A stretch of 64,000 nucleotides of DNA from Nitrospira sp. Lineage in GTDB: Bacteria; Nitrospirota; Nitrospiria; Nitrospirales; Nitrospiraceae. The first letter of the stretch is position 1. Each line of letters opens with the position of its first letter. The position numbers were made by a program, and so were the translations under genes. Positions 9,998-19,950 of this stretch are shown piece by piece. The notes below the pieces were generated by a model that made no database searches, was not told the DNA's origin, and saw only the letters and a list, made by a program, of their open reading frames with translations. The stretch spans positions 2,145,501-2,209,500 of the forward strand of contig CP060501.1 of the NCBI GenBank assembly GCA_024760545.1. Direction: 5' to 3'.

Positions 9998-12644
9998 GAT
10001 GAATCTCAGCCCGCTCATGCGGCAGTATCGTGACATCAAGCGAGGATATCCCGAAGCGATCTTATTTTTTCGCGTCGGAGATTTTTATGAGATGTTCTAC
10101 GAGGACGCACAAGAGGCGTCACGGCTGTTGTCTATTGCGCTGACCTCACGTGACAAGAACTGCCCTGATCCGGTTCCGCTGTGCGGTGTCCCCTATCACG
10201 CGGCAACCAACTATATCGCGAAGTTGTTGAAGGCTGGACGGATCGTGGCCTTGTGCGAGCAAGTGGAAGACCCTAAGGCTGCCAAAGGTCTCGTTCGCCG
10301 CGAAGTCATCAGACTCTATACTCCTGGCACATTGGTTGATACCGAGTTTCTTTCCCCCGGCGAGCTTAACTACCTCGTCGCGCTTGTCAGTCGACCAGAT
10401 TCCGCCCACGTAACACGAATCGGTCTGGCGGTCCTGGAGGTGTCGACCGGTGAGTTCTGGCTGATGGAATTTCATGGCCCTCATGCCGTGACGGATGTGG
10501 TGAACGAGCTCGCTCGATTGGACCCCCGAGAAGTGCTTATCCCCATAGAACTCAGTAGTCAGGACTCGGTTTGGATGAAGGAGATCACCGGCGCGCGCCA
10601 ATGCGAACGTCCACTCGCTTCGTTCGACCATCACATTGCTGCGCGGGTGTTGAGTGAACACTTCCAAGTGCAGTCTCTGGATGACTTTGGGTGTCACGGC
10701 TTGACCGCTGCCATAGGAGCGGCAGGCGCAGTGTTCGAATATTTTCGTGAGACGCAACCGGCAGTGGCTTTGAATCATATCCGCCGGCTCTCTGTCCATG
10801 GTCTTGATCAGGTGATGGACCTGGACAGTACCACCATCCGTAACCTGGAACTGCTGAAACCGCTGGTGTCGAGCGAGAGCGCCTCTGGCTCGAAACCGGC
10901 AACCCTGCTGACCGTGTTGGATCGGACGGTCACGGCTATTGGCAGCCGACTTATTCGTCAGTGGCTGGTGAGACCATTACTCCACTGTGACCAGATCCGC
11001 TTGCGGCTGGATGCGGTGGAAGAACTCAAGAACCAGCTACAAGTACGGACTGCGTTACGGACAGCCTTGCGGGAGGTTCAGGACATCGCTCGACTGGGAA
11101 GTCGTATCGCGCTGGGTTTAGCTGGTCCTCGTGAGCTTCTTGGCCTGAAACAGTCTCTCTCAGCTTTCCCTGAAATATTTAGTCAGTTAAGCTCCCTTCG
11201 GAGCCGCCTGCTCTGTGAGGCCGGTGCATCCTGGGACAACGGCCACGATCTCTACGAGCTGATCGAACAGGCAATTCGACCCGATGCCCCACTCTCCATT
11301 CGCGATGGAAATCTTATCAAGGATGGGTACGACCCGGGCATCGACGAGTTGCGTAAAGCCAGCAAGGAGGGGAAAACCTGGATTGCGTCACTTGAAGCAC
11401 AGGAGCGTGAGCGAACGGGGATCGATTCATTGAAGGTCCGCTACAATCACGTGTTCGGCTACTACATTGAGATCACCAAAGCCAATCTGAACCGGGTGCC
11501 GCTCGATTACGTCCGCAAGCAAACGCTGGTCAATGCAGAACGGTTTATGACCGCAGAGTTGAAGGAGTTGGAAGACCGTGTGATCGGGGCCGACATCAAG
11601 CTTCTTGCCCGTGAGCAGGAGGCTTTTGTCATGCTTCGCTCACGCTTGGCCAAGGAAGCCCATCGATTGGATGCGATGGCCAATACGCTCTCACTCATTG
11701 ATGTTTTGGCGGGATTGGCGGAGATCGCCGCTCTGCACCGGTACACGAAGCCGACGGTCACAGAGGGGGGCCAGATCACCATCCGAGAAGGTCGCCATCC
11801 TGTAGTCGAGCGGCTCTGTACGGACTCTGGGTTTGTCCCGAATGATACGGTGTTGGACCTTGGAATGAACCGGCTCTTGATCATAACCGGACCAAACATG
11901 GCGGGGAAAAGCACGTACCTCCGGCAAGTTGCGCTGATTGTTCTGATGGCTCAGATCGGGAGCTTTGTTCCGGCAGCAGATGCGGAGATCGGGCTGGCCG
12001 ACCGTATCTTCACGCGAGTGGGGGCTTCGGACAATCTTGCCGGAGGCCAGAGCACATTCATGGTGGAAATGGTGGAGACTGCCAATATCCTCCGAAATGC
12101 CACTCAACGCAGTCTGATTTTATTGGATGAACTCGGACGTGGCACAAGCACTTACGATGGACTCAGCATCGCCTGGGCGATAGCGGAGCACCTCCATGAC
12201 TGCACACGATTGGGCGCTCGTACACTATTCGCTACTCACTACCATGAGATGACCCAGTTGGAGCAGCAGCGGATAGGGATCAAGAATTATCGCGTTGCCG
12301 TCCAGGAACGCGGTGGAGACGTTGTCTTTCTGAGAAAAATCGTGGCCGGCAAGGCAGATCGAAGTTACGGCATTCATGTGGCCAAGCTAGCCGGACTCCC
12401 ACCCGACGTCATTGATCGAGCGGGCGCGGTGTTGCTACAACTGGAGCAGCCGGAGTCCGTTTGTTTCGTGAGGAGTCAGGAACAGCCCCTACCGACATCT
12501 CAACCACTTCCCCAACCTCATCCCATTATCGAAGAAGTCAAGCAGATCGACCTGTTCTCAATGACACCGCTCGATGCCCTGAATCGGCTTGCCGAGTTGC
12601 AGCGGATGGTTGGACCCGATAGCAACCCTCCAGCTGATCAATAA
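9990..12644 (+). CDS. mutS: DNA mismatch repair protein MutS
   Basis: Mismatch-recognition ATPase of 884 residues. The mismatch-reading Phe-x-Glu motif is in GDFYEMF near residue 32. The C-terminal ATPase has Walker A GPNMAGKSTYLR near residue 634, the DNLAGGQSTFMVEM signature loop, Walker B LILLDELGRGTSTYDG near residue 710, and ATHYHEMT. A helix-rich tail follows, LPPDVIDRAG onward, with DLF near the end as in clamp-interacting MutS tails. It is a complete MutS1. No mutL is in the window. It overlaps the LapA-domain gene and ends just before a strong terminator. Confidence 0.98.
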   Translation: MSEMNLSPLMRQYRDIKRGYPEAILFFRVGDFYEMFYEDAQEASRLLSIALTSRDKNCPDPVPLCGVPYHAATNYIAKLLKAGRIVALCEQVEDPKAAKGLVRREVIRLYTPGTLVDTEFLSPGELNYLVALVSRPDSAHVTRIGLAVLEVSTGEFWLMEFHGPHAVTDVVNELARLDPREVLIPIELSSQDSVWMKEITGARQCERPLASFDHHIAARVLSEHFQVQSLDDFGCHGLTAAIGAAGAVFEYFRETQPAVALNHIRRLSVHGLDQVMDLDSTTIRNLELLKPLVSSESASGSKPATLLTVLDRTVTAIGSRLIRQWLVRPLLHCDQIRLRLDAVEELKNQLQVRTALRTALREVQDIARLGSRIALGLAGPRELLGLKQSLSAFPEIFSQLSSLRSRLLCEAGASWDNGHDLYELIEQAIRPDAPLSIRDGNLIKDGYDPGIDELRKASKEGKTWIASLEAQERERTGIDSLKVRYNHVFGYYIEITKANLNRVPLDYVRKQTLVNAERFMTAELKELEDRVIGADIKLLAREQEAFVMLRSRLAKEAHRLDAMANTLSLIDVLAGLAEIAALHRYTKPTVTEGGQITIREGRHPVVERLCTDSGFVPNDTVLDLGMNRLLIITGPNMAGKSTYLRQVALIVLMAQIGSFVPAADAEIGLADRIFTRVGASDNLAGGQSTFMVEMVETANILRNATQRSLILLDELGRGTSTYDGLSIAWAIAEHLHDCTRLGARTLFATHYHEMTQLEQQRIGIKNYRVAVQERGGDVVFLRKIVAGKADRSYGIHVAKLAGLPPDVIDRAGAVLLQLEQPESVCFVRSQEQPLPTSQPLPQPHPIIEEVKQIDLFSMTPLDALNRLAELQRMVGPDSNPPADQ

Positions 12645-12671
12645 CGCCCGTCGCTTGACAAGCGCAAAATA

Positions 12672-12709
12672 AAAAGGGCGGCATTCCCTTCAGGAACACC
12701 GCCCCTTTC
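12672..12709. terminator. Bidirectional intrinsic terminator after mutS
   Basis: An A-rich run is followed by GGGCGG, a looped middle containing the pair TTCC/GGAA, then CCGCCC and a T-containing run. The flanking A and T tracts let it serve the convergent genes mutS (plus) and the secreted-protein gene ending at 12730 (minus). Confidence 0.8.
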
Positions 12710-12729
12710 CCATGGTCTCGAATGGTCTT

Positions 12730-13392
12730 TTAGTGGGCCTGATTGTACTGCGCCGTCCAGGGAATCAAACCACCCACCGTTTTCCCACCAGGAAGCATCA
12801 CATCATATTGCATACCGACATTGCTCCCATCCGGTGTGACCGGAGAGGTATTGAGGCCCGTTTTGGCCTTTGAGCAACCTGACTCGAATTCATTCTTCCC
12901 GGCGCACTCCTTGAGGCGTAGCGCGGACATGCTCAGCGGCTTGCCCATGGTCCCAGCCACCTCCGGAATCTTCTTCACCGAAGAAATCACTCGATGATTC
13001 TGCTCAGTTTCCGTGACGACAAATTCGATCAGATCCGTCGTGCTGCCCGGAGGAACTTCCTTCGCCGCCGCCGGTCCAGCATGAGTCCGACCCATCTTCT
13101 TCAGATCCTGCCAGGCAGACTTATCGGCGTAGAACTTCAGCGTCTTACCTGGATGCACTTTTTGCCAGTACAACCCGCTCTCGGCGTTGCCGCCAAAAAC
13201 GGCAACGTTGACCCACACGGCTTCATCGTATGGATCGAGCACGATCACCCGACCTTGGATAGTGGTCGGTTTACTCATATCACCCCACTCGAATCGTTCC
13301 TGAAATGACTCAATGGCCAAGGCGGTCGACGCCATACCGACTACCAGCGCAACGGCTGCCAGAATGGCTCCCCCCTGCTTCTGCAACATCAT
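12730..13392 (-). CDS. Secreted protein of unknown function
   Basis: A 220-residue exported protein. The start is the ATG at 13390-13392, eight bases after an excellent ribosome site (AAGGAGG); an upstream in-frame start at 13422 would place that site inside the gene. Residues 1-25 form a signal peptide ending ALA, with cleavage likely before IESF. The mature part contains TTIQGRVIVLDPYDEAVWVN and several Cys that may form disulfides. No family was recognised. The gene 44 bases upstream, also exported, shares an LQGRV/IQGRV-like start to its mature domain and may be a distant relative or partner. The C-terminus is close to the mutS terminator. Confidence 0.7.
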   Translation of the reverse strand: MMLQKQGGAILAAVALVVGMASTALAIESFQERFEWGDMSKPTTIQGRVIVLDPYDEAVWVNVAVFGGNAESGLYWQKVHPGKTLKFYADKSAWQDLKKMGRTHAGPAAAKEVPPGSTTDLIEFVVTETEQNHRVISSVKKIPEVAGTMGKPLSMSALRLKECAGKNEFESGCSKAKTGLNTSPVTPDGSNVGMQYDVMLPGGKTVGGLIPWTAQYNQAH

Positions 13393-13436
13393 AATCAAGT
13401 CCTCCTTCAACAACGTCTTCAAAAACTAAGGTGTAT

Positions 13437-13955
13437 CTAGTCCGCCTTCAGCACCTTGAAGTCAGTGATGGTTCTACCATCCAGAGTAACCTCCATGGCG
13501 ACCAATTCTTGGGAGGCCTTAATGATCTTATCCATGAGAGTCTTATCCTTGACCGCAAGACGAACCGTGGTTGCTGCATGGTACCAACCCGAATAGGCGG
13601 AATTCTTTTCAGTACCGCCCATAAAGCCCCACGCACAACAACTGAACAAGGGATCCGGCGGCTTCACGTCAAGCATCGTGGAAGATCGACCGCCGGGCAT
13701 ACCGGAACCCGGCTCTCCGCTATTCCAATATTGAATCCCGAACAAAAGTTCTCCGTCCGGGTTATCCGCCCACTGCGACCAAACTCGGCCTTGCAACGTC
13801 TTGGTCGCGGCTTCAGCTTTCAGCGGTTTCCCTCCGACGACGGCGTCAGCGATGCCTAGCTTTTCTATACCACCGTCAGCGAGTGAAAACTCGGCCGCTA
13901 GCAAGCCGAATCCTGAAAAAACTGCCACGGCAGCTAGAACGACAGCCCTCTTCAT
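13437..13955 (-). CDS. Secreted protein of unknown function
   Basis: A 172-residue protein with a signal peptide (about 1-26, ending SLADGG). The ATG at 13955 follows a good ribosome site, GAAGGAGGG. The mature part contains KTLQGRVWSQWADNPDGELL, a Cys-Cys pair (FSCCAWGF), and a C-terminal TLDGRTITDFKVLKAD. I recognise no family. It is the first gene of a probable two-gene unit with the secreted protein at 12730-13392, with 44 bases between them. A periplasmic or extracellular role is inferred from the signal only. Confidence 0.7.
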   Translation of the reverse strand: MKRAVVLAAVAVFSGFGLLAAEFSLADGGIEKLGIADAVVGGKPLKAEAATKTLQGRVWSQWADNPDGELLFGIQYWNSGEPGSGMPGGRSSTMLDVKPPDPLFSCCAWGFMGGTEKNSAYSGWYHAATTVRLAVKDKTLMDKIIKASQELVAMEVTLDGRTITDFKVLKAD

Positions 13956-14258
13956 ACCTAGTCCCTCCTTCTCAAATTGAACCCGATAGCCCTAATGAAA
14001 GACATCTCTCGTATCCAAATGTATGTCACGTAGTGAGATCTTCAGAAAGTTTAGTGGTCTTCGGAAATCCTACATACTCATGCAAAAATTTGGTATGAAA
14101 CCGACACAATCGTACCCGAACGGTACTGAAACTGCGATGTCCTGTCAAGGGAATGTTTGGTGGATTTGAAGCAGGAAGCATTGAGCCTTAAATGCTCATA
14201 AAAAACAATCTGTTAAGAGAGCCTCCCTGAACGGAATGGCATATCCGAATAGGAGCAG
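13956..14258. other. Intergenic region, 303 bases
   Basis: Lies between the start of the secreted-protein gene at 13955 and the stop of the M16 peptidase gene at 14259. It must hold the promoter of the secreted-protein pair. I see no gene, no convincing terminator for the pnp operon, and no repeat. A short GAGC/GCTC stem near 14190 is too weak to call. Confidence 0.5.
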
Positions 14259-15524
14259 CTAAGAAATTCCCGTACTCAACTCACTCACCTGTCGCGAAGA
14301 GAGAGGACCCAAGCCTGTTAATGCCATACGTTCCGGGATAAATAAGTCCTGGGCGACTCGACATACTTGTTCTTCCGTGACCGCGTCGATCTCTTGAATC
14401 ATATCTTCCAAGGTCGTGTGTGCTCCGGCAATCAATTCATCCTTGGCAAGTTTATTCATGCGGCTATGCGAACTTTCCAAGCTCAGCATGAGCCCGCCTT
14501 TCATTTGATCCTTGGTCCGTTTCAGCTCACCGCGATCGATCCCCTGTCTGCCCAATTTCCGGACCTCGCGACCGACCAGATTAAGGACCCGCTCAACTTC
14601 CCGCGCTTGAGTTCCCGCATACACGGTGATCGTCCCGCCATCGGAATAGCCTGACAAAAATGAATAGATTGAATAGGACAAACCGCGTTTTTCTCGGACC
14701 TCTTGAAACAGCCGCGAACTGACGCTGCCCCCCAGCACACTATTCAACGCATAGACCGCATACCTGTCTTTATGACCGGCCGCAACACCCTTGAGTCCCA
14801 CGCAGAGGTGCACCTGCTCCAATGGCTTTCGTTTCAAGATCACTCCGCCACATAGTTCCGGAGGCCAACGTTTGCGAGGGGCAACACGGGGTGAAGGACG
14901 ATAGCCCCCAAAGGTGCGCACCATGGTCTTTTCGAGCTGCTGTTGATCGAAATTCCCGGCTACCGCAAGTACGATCTCTTCGGAACGGTAGTGCGTGTCG
15001 ATGTACTCAAGGAGCTTCTGCCGCCCGATCCTGGCGATCGTCGACTCCCGCCCAAGGATGGGACGACTCAAGGGATGTCGTCCCATCACTAACTTGGTAT
15101 GCAGCTCCTGAACCAAATCCTCGGGGTCGTCTTGGACCATGCGAATCTCTTCGAGCACCACTTGCTTTTCTTTTTCAATTTCCTTCTTCCCCAGCCGAGA
15201 CCGGAGAAACAGATCCGAAAGAAGATTCAGCGCTTTGGGTAAGTGTTGATCCAACACCTTGACATAGAATGTCGTCGTTTCACGCGTGGTGAACGCGTTC
15301 ATTTCCCCCCCCAGCGCGTCTATTTCTCGAGAGATGTCCGTCGCAGAGCGCGCGGTCGTCCCCTTAAAAAACATGTGTTCGATGAAGTGCGAGTATCCGG
15401 CCTCTGCGGGGCCCTCATCACGAGAGCCCGCATTCACCCAGATACCGACCGTCACGGATTTAAGTGTCGGAATACGCTCGGTGACCAAGCGAATTCCATT
15501 ATCGAGGATGAGCTTGCGGTACAA
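14259..15524 (-). CDS. M16 family zinc peptidase
   Basis: A 421-residue peptidase of the processing-peptidase/insulinase type. The inverted zinc motif HFIEHMFFKGT (HxxEH) lies near residue 45 and the downstream Glu ligand region LEEIRMVQDDPEDLV near residue 125. The C-terminal half carries GGSVSSRLFQEVREKRGLSYS, the substrate-binding R/Y block. Homologues directly after pnp are common in bacteria (for example PqqL/YmxG-like proteins). The start is TTG at 15522-15524, three bases after the pnp stop, which suggests coupling. The physiological substrate is unknown. It is the last gene of the rimP-pnp run. Confidence 0.92.
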   Translation of the reverse strand: MYRKLILDNGIRLVTERIPTLKSVTVGIWVNAGSRDEGPAEAGYSHFIEHMFFKGTTARSATDISREIDALGGEMNAFTTRETTTFYVKVLDQHLPKALNLLSDLFLRSRLGKKEIEKEKQVVLEEIRMVQDDPEDLVQELHTKLVMGRHPLSRPILGRESTIARIGRQKLLEYIDTHYRSEEIVLAVAGNFDQQQLEKTMVRTFGGYRPSPRVAPRKRWPPELCGGVILKRKPLEQVHLCVGLKGVAAGHKDRYAVYALNSVLGGSVSSRLFQEVREKRGLSYSIYSFLSGYSDGGTITVYAGTQAREVERVLNLVGREVRKLGRQGIDRGELKRTKDQMKGGLMLSLESSHSRMNKLAKDELIAGAHTTLEDMIQEIDAVTEEQVCRVAQDLFIPERMALTGLGPLSSRQVSELSTGIS

Positions 15525-15527
15525 GTG

Positions 15528-17642
15528 TTATTCGCTCGATGAATCTTTTGGGCTGTTGCCTGGCGCGGGCATGGTCTCTTTTCGACTCAGCCTGATCTTC
15601 CCCTGCTTATCGATTTCCAACACTTTCACGAGAATTTGGTCGCCTTCGGCCACTTCGTCGGACACGGCTTTCACACGGTGATGTGCCAGCTGGGAGATGT
15701 GGACTAACCCATCGGTGCCCGGCAACACTTCCACAAATGCGCCGAAGTCCATGATCTTTCTCACCGTACCCAGATAGATTTTTCCGACTTCGACTTCCTC
15801 AGTCAAACGGCTGATGATGTCTTTTGCCTTTTGTAGCGACGCGCCGTCCGCGGAGGCAATGGTCACTATACCGGTATCCTCCACGCTGATCTTGACTCCG
15901 CAATCGGATTGAATTCCGCGAATCGTTTTGCCACCCTGCCCGATAATGTCTCTGATCTTATCTTGCTTGACCTTCATCGTATGGATGCGCGGCGCAAACG
16001 GCGACAGGTCGGCGCGGGGACCGGCCAGAGCCTTCGTCATGTGGCTGAGAATGTGGAGACGTCCCAAGCGGGCTTGCTCCAATGCCTGTTGCATCAGTGC
16101 AGTGGTAATCCCTCCGATCTTGATGTCCATTTGCAACGCCGTGACTCCGTTCTTCGTTCCGCAGACCTTGAAGTCCATATCGCCTAAATGATCTTCAAGA
16201 CCCAGGATGTCCGACAGGATGATGACGTCGTTGTCTTCCTTGATCAACCCCATGGCGATCCCGGCAACCGGCTCCTTGATAGGAACACCGGCATCCATCA
16301 TGGCCAGCGTTCCGCCGCACACCGTCGCCATCGAGGATGACCCATTTGATTCCAGAATTTCAGAAACGATCCGTAACGTATACGGGAACACGTCCTTGTT
16401 CGGAATGACGGGTTTCAACGCCCGCTCGGCCAATGCTCCGTGCCCGACTTCCCGTCTGCCCGGCGAACGTAGCGGCCGCGCTTCGCCGACGCTGAACGGC
16501 GGAAAGTTATAATGCAGCATGAACGTGCGAGTATATTCCCCTTCCAAGGCATCGATGCGCTGCTCATCGTCGGTCGTCCCCAACGTCACGACCGCCAAGC
16601 TCTGGGTTTCGCCCCGGGTAAAGATCGCCGAGCCATGAGCACGCGGCAGAGCACCGACTTCGCAGCTGATCGGCCGGATATCGGCAGGACCGCGCCCATC
16701 GGCGCGTGATTGTTTCTCCAAAATCATTTTCCGGACTTCTGTGTATTCCAATTGATGGAACACTATCTTGATGTGCCGTTCGCTCGAGGACTCTTCCGGG
16801 TTCTTCAGTTTTGTGATCGCGCCGGCCAGGATTTCGTCCAACCGTTCTTGGCGGGCCGTCTTGTTGGAAATCATAATGGCATCACGAATGGGTTGCGCAA
16901 CCAACGTCTTGACGTCTGCCTGCAATGCAGGTGCGATTGATTCCGCCACAACTTCCCGTTTCACTCGGCCGACCTTCTTGGCCAATTCGTCGATCTTCTG
17001 TACGATTTTCTTAATTTCAGAGTGCGCCAACTCCAGGGCCTCGAGCATCGTCTGCTCGGATAATTCATTGGCTCCCGCCTCCACCATCATCACCGCATCC
17101 GCCGTGCCCGCGACAACCAGATGGAGTTCGCTCTGCTCCATGGCTTCGAGATCGGGGTTGACGACGAGCTGGCCCTTGACTCGGCCGATCTTCACTCCCG
17201 CAACGGGGCCGTTGAAGGGAATATTCGACACCGCGAGGGCGGCCGATGCGGCGGTAATCCCGATGACATCGGAAGAACCCGTCTTGTCCGCCGACAGCAC
17301 TGACGCAATGACCTGCGTTTCGAAGTAGTAGCCTTCTGGAAAGAGGGGACGGAGCGGACGGTCAATCAAGCGGCTTGTCAGCACTTCCTTCTCAGCCGGT
17401 CGACCTTCTCGTTTGAAGTAGCCACCGGGGATTTTGCCGGCGGCATAGGCTTTCTCTTGATAGTCGACGGTCAATGGAAGAAAGTCTATGCCCGGCTTGG
17501 CCGTTTGCGCGGCCACGGCTGTCGCAAGGACAACCGTGTCACCGTACGAGGCCCAAATCGATCCGTCGGCCTGCTTTGCGACCCGGCCAGTTTCTAGGCG
17601 GAGAGTCCGACCTGCAATCTCGACTTCTACGACGTGTACCAT
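15528..17642 (-). CDS. pnp: Polyribonucleotide nucleotidyltransferase (PNPase)
   Basis: Phosphorolytic 3'-5' exoribonuclease and part of RNA decay. The 704-residue protein has two RNase PH-like domains (about 1-220 and 310-540) with [21 protein letters not shown]-type sequence in the first and the [11 protein letters not shown] block in the second. A KH domain follows with [10 protein letters not shown] near residue 572, then an S1 domain near 620-690 ([20 protein letters not shown]). Length is standard. The ATG at 17642 follows AGAGGAG. It lies downstream of rpsO, the usual order, with 221 bases between that may host leader structures. Confidence 0.98.
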   Translation of the reverse strand: MVHVVEVEIAGRTLRLETGRVAKQADGSIWASYGDTVVLATAVAAQTAKPGIDFLPLTVDYQEKAYAAGKIPGGYFKREGRPAEKEVLTSRLIDRPLRPLFPEGYYFETQVIASVLSADKTGSSDVIGITAASAALAVSNIPFNGPVAGVKIGRVKGQLVVNPDLEAMEQSELHLVVAGTADAVMMVEAGANELSEQTMLEALELAHSEIKKIVQKIDELAKKVGRVKREVVAESIAPALQADVKTLVAQPIRDAIMISNKTARQERLDEILAGAITKLKNPEESSSERHIKIVFHQLEYTEVRKMILEKQSRADGRGPADIRPISCEVGALPRAHGSAIFTRGETQSLAVVTLGTTDDEQRIDALEGEYTRTFMLHYNFPPFSVGEARPLRSPGRREVGHGALAERALKPVIPNKDVFPYTLRIVSEILESNGSSSMATVCGGTLAMMDAGVPIKEPVAGIAMGLIKEDNDVIILSDILGLEDHLGDMDFKVCGTKNGVTALQMDIKIGGITTALMQQALEQARLGRLHILSHMTKALAGPRADLSPFAPRIHTMKVKQDKIRDIIGQGGKTIRGIQSDCGVKISVEDTGIVTIASADGASLQKAKDIISRLTEEVEVGKIYLGTVRKIMDFGAFVEVLPGTDGLVHISQLAHHRVKAVSDEVAEGDQILVKVLEIDKQGKIRLSRKETMPAPGNSPKDSSSE

Positions 17643-17863
17643 CTATGGTCTCCTCTGGTTAGATCCACAGATGCCCACTGAGATACGCTCGGATCGGCAA
17701 CGCTCAATACGCAGCCGGGAATGTTGGGTCGGCGGTACGCCTTCCACCGAATCGCACACGTTCATCAGTGAACAGTGCATGGTCAGAGCGCATGTCGGTG
17801 TTCATCTGTGGGACATTTGAACTACACCATGGCGCGGGTAAGCGCCGTTTTGGACACGACTGG
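17643..17863. promoter_or_regulatory. rpsO-pnp intergenic region
   Basis: These 221 bases contain a short GC-rich stem on the minus strand just after the rpsO stop (GGCGC, six-base loop, GCGCC, about 17833-17848) without a U run. In other bacteria this gap carries processing hairpins and a pnp promoter. The sequence is compatible with that but does not prove it. No gene was seen. Confidence 0.3.
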
Positions 17864-18133
17864 TTACTTGCGAATGCCAAGTCGATCGATAACGGCTCGA
17901 TAGCGCACATCATCCACGCCGCGGAGATAGTCCAACAAACGCCGTCTCCGTCCGACCAGCTGTAACAATCCACGCCGCGAGTGGTGATCTTTCTTATGGC
18001 TTTTGAAATGCTCGGTGAGGTACGTGATTCGGTTGGTCAACACAGCAATCTGAACTTCCGGGGATCCGGAATCCTTGTCATGTTGCTGATATTGCTTGAT
18101 GAGTTCCGTCTTTGCTTCTTTCAAAAGTGCCAT
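17864..18133 (-). CDS. rpsO: 30S ribosomal protein S15 (uS15)
   Basis: Primary-binding protein of the small subunit central domain. The 89-residue product has the S15 signature [26 protein letters not shown]. The ATG at 18131-18133 is chosen because GGAAGGAG sits about six bases upstream and the protein then has the standard 89 residues; the in-frame GTG-type start five codons earlier is unlikely. It starts 16 bases after the truB stop. Confidence 0.98.
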   Translation of the reverse strand: MALLKEAKTELIKQYQQHDKDSGSPEVQIAVLTNRITYLTEHFKSHKKDHHSRRGLLQLVGRRRRLLDYLRGVDDVRYRAVIDRLGIRK

Positions 18134-18149
18134 CGCTGCTCCTTCCACC

Positions 18150-19100
18150 TTAATGACTCGAGAGACTCAGTACCTTACGAATTCTAATCGCCCCCACTCC
18201 GCCTCTATCGTGCGTTCCAATCGCCAACAGCTGACCAGCCTCGTTCTTCAACCGCACAGAAACCGGGCAGGGCGTTGACGACAGTTGCCCGATTCCCTTG
18301 GGAGACACAGGAGATCCATGCAAAACACGTTGGGCCTGCTCATCGTTCACGACCACGGCTGGGAGCTGGAACAAGAGTTGGTCCAACGAAATGAACTGCG
18401 TTCGGAGAGTTTCCGCCGTCAGATGGCTTGTGATCTGATCGATCGTCAATGCATGTTCGATCAAGAGGGGTCCAACACGACGCCGCTCAAGCGCGTAGAG
18501 ATGACCACCGACTCCCAGAGTATGGCCGATATCGGCACACAATGTGCGCACATACGTTCCCTTTGAACACACGATACGCAAGGTCACGTCACGTCCGTCA
18601 ACGGCCACGATCTCCAGTTGATGAATCGTGATCGACCGCTCCGATCTGTCAATCGTCTTGCCCGCTCTGGCTGCCTTATAAAGCGGCTGCCCACCGACTT
18701 TGACGGCTGAATACATCGGTGGGAGTTGTCGTTGTACTCCTCGAAAGCCAGCGAGGACCGTCTGAATCGCATCCACACTGATGTCGCATGGATCGGCCTT
18801 CGTTAACACTCGGCCTGACGCATCCTGGGTATCAGTCGTTTCCCCAAGGCGCAGGACGGCACGGTATTCCTTATCCCAATCAACTAGATACTCAGCAATT
18901 CTGGTGGCACGCCCGACAAGGATGGGGAGGACACCCGTGGCACCGGGATCCAACGTCCCGGCATGGCCGACCTTGCTTTCTCCCAGCAGCCTCCGTACCT
19001 TGGCTACCACGTCGTGTGAAGTCCAGCCGGCTTCTTTATTGAGAATGAGGACTCCCTCAATAGCGTCCTCTTGGTCGATCTTAACTCCTGCCGTGTTCAT
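18150..19100 (-). CDS. truB: tRNA pseudouridine(55) synthase
   Basis: Makes pseudouridine 55 in the T-loop of tRNAs. The 316-residue protein has the catalytic motif [16 protein letters not shown] with Asp51, the [20 protein letters not shown] block, and [15 protein letters not shown] near residue 180. A C-terminal PUA-like segment follows. The ATG at 19100 comes four bases after the rbfA stop. It is part of the conserved infB-rbfA-truB-rpsO order. Confidence 0.97.
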   Translation of the reverse strand: MNTAGVKIDQEDAIEGVLILNKEAGWTSHDVVAKVRRLLGESKVGHAGTLDPGATGVLPILVGRATRIAEYLVDWDKEYRAVLRLGETTDTQDASGRVLTKADPCDISVDAIQTVLAGFRGVQRQLPPMYSAVKVGGQPLYKAARAGKTIDRSERSITIHQLEIVAVDGRDVTLRIVCSKGTYVRTLCADIGHTLGVGGHLYALERRRVGPLLIEHALTIDQITSHLTAETLRTQFISLDQLLFQLPAVVVNDEQAQRVLHGSPVSPKGIGQLSSTPCPVSVRLKNEAGQLLAIGTHDRGGVGAIRIRKVLSLSSH

Positions 19101-19103
19101 ACC

Positions 19104-19514
19104 TTATGAGTCTGCTGTCCTCTCCTTGTCGCTCGGCAATTCAGGTGTCTGCTGCTGCTCGGAGTCCCCGTGTAAACCTTCCAATAACTGCATGATGCGA
19201 TCACCGCGTGGTCCACTGACATCCCTCTTAAAGATCACATCCGGAAGGTAGCGGAGAGAAAGTCGCCGACCTAACTCCGCCCGCACAAATCCACTGGCTT
19301 TTGAGAGTCCGGCGAAGATCTCTCGCTCAGCGTCACCCGTTTCCATAGTCGTGACAAAGACATACGCAATGCGCAAATCCCCTGTCAGTTCGACGTCGGT
19401 CACGGTCACATCATGCACCCGGGGATCCTTGATTTTTCGCATGAGAATGTCGGCCACTTCCATTCGGATCTGATCGGCGACCCGATCTGCCCGCTTGTAT
19501 GTTGCCTTTGACAT
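19104..19514 (-). CDS. rbfA: Ribosome-binding factor A
   Basis: KH-fold factor for 30S maturation and 16S 5' end processing. The product contains RADRVADQIRMEVADILMRKIKDPRVHDVTVT and, further on, the LRYLPDVIFKRD motif typical of RbfA. The start at 19514 (MSKATYKRADR) is chosen by family alignment and gives 136 residues. The reading frame is open up to an ATG at 19547, eleven codons earlier; neither has a strong ribosome site. An acidic, Gln-rich tail follows the domain. Confidence 0.92.
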   Translation of the reverse strand: MSKATYKRADRVADQIRMEVADILMRKIKDPRVHDVTVTDVELTGDLRIAYVFVTTMETGDAEREIFAGLSKASGFVRAELGRRLSLRYLPDVIFKRDVSGPRGDRIMQLLEGLHGDSEQQQTPELPSDKERTADS

Positions 19515-19557
19515 CTTATCTATTCCGGCCGAGACCATTGCGATCATCGTGAGGGAT

Positions 19558-19839
19558 TTAGAGCAATTCCCGTTGGGTTCGCACCACTTCGACCGCCGGC
19601 ATGCTCTTGATCACATTCAACGCTTGTTCGAGGACTTGGTTCACGTAACTCCCGTCATTGGCGACACACGCCATTCCCAGGATCGCCTTCTGCCAGAGGT
19701 CCTGACCGTCGACTTCAGCGATGGAAAGGTTAAACTTCCCCCGAAGTCGATCTTTCAGCCCGTGAATCACCTGCCGTTTATCTTTCAGCGATTGGCTTCC
19801 TGCGATGAATAATTCGACCGTACAGAGCCCCACGACCAT
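19558..19839 (-). CDS. DUF503 / YlxP-like protein
   Basis: A 93-residue protein of the DUF503 family, beginning MVVGLCTVELFIAGSQSLKDKR and containing a central FNLSIAEVDGQD. YlxP-type proteins sit between infB and rbfA in many bacteria, as here, and have been linked to ribosome maturation. The molecular role is not settled. The start ATG is at 19839. The rbfA reading frame opens ten bases after its stop. Confidence 0.9.
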   Translation of the reverse strand: MVVGLCTVELFIAGSQSLKDKRQVIHGLKDRLRGKFNLSIAEVDGQDLWQKAILGMACVANDGSYVNQVLEQALNVIKSMPAVEVVRTQRELL

Positions 19840-19950
19840 ATCAACCGCTCATTCACACCCGGCACTTCATTACGCTCACCGATTTCGTCTTAGGAGCTGT
19901 TCCGGCTTTGGATCGAAGGATACTCTCATCATGAACGTCTTGAGATCCCG

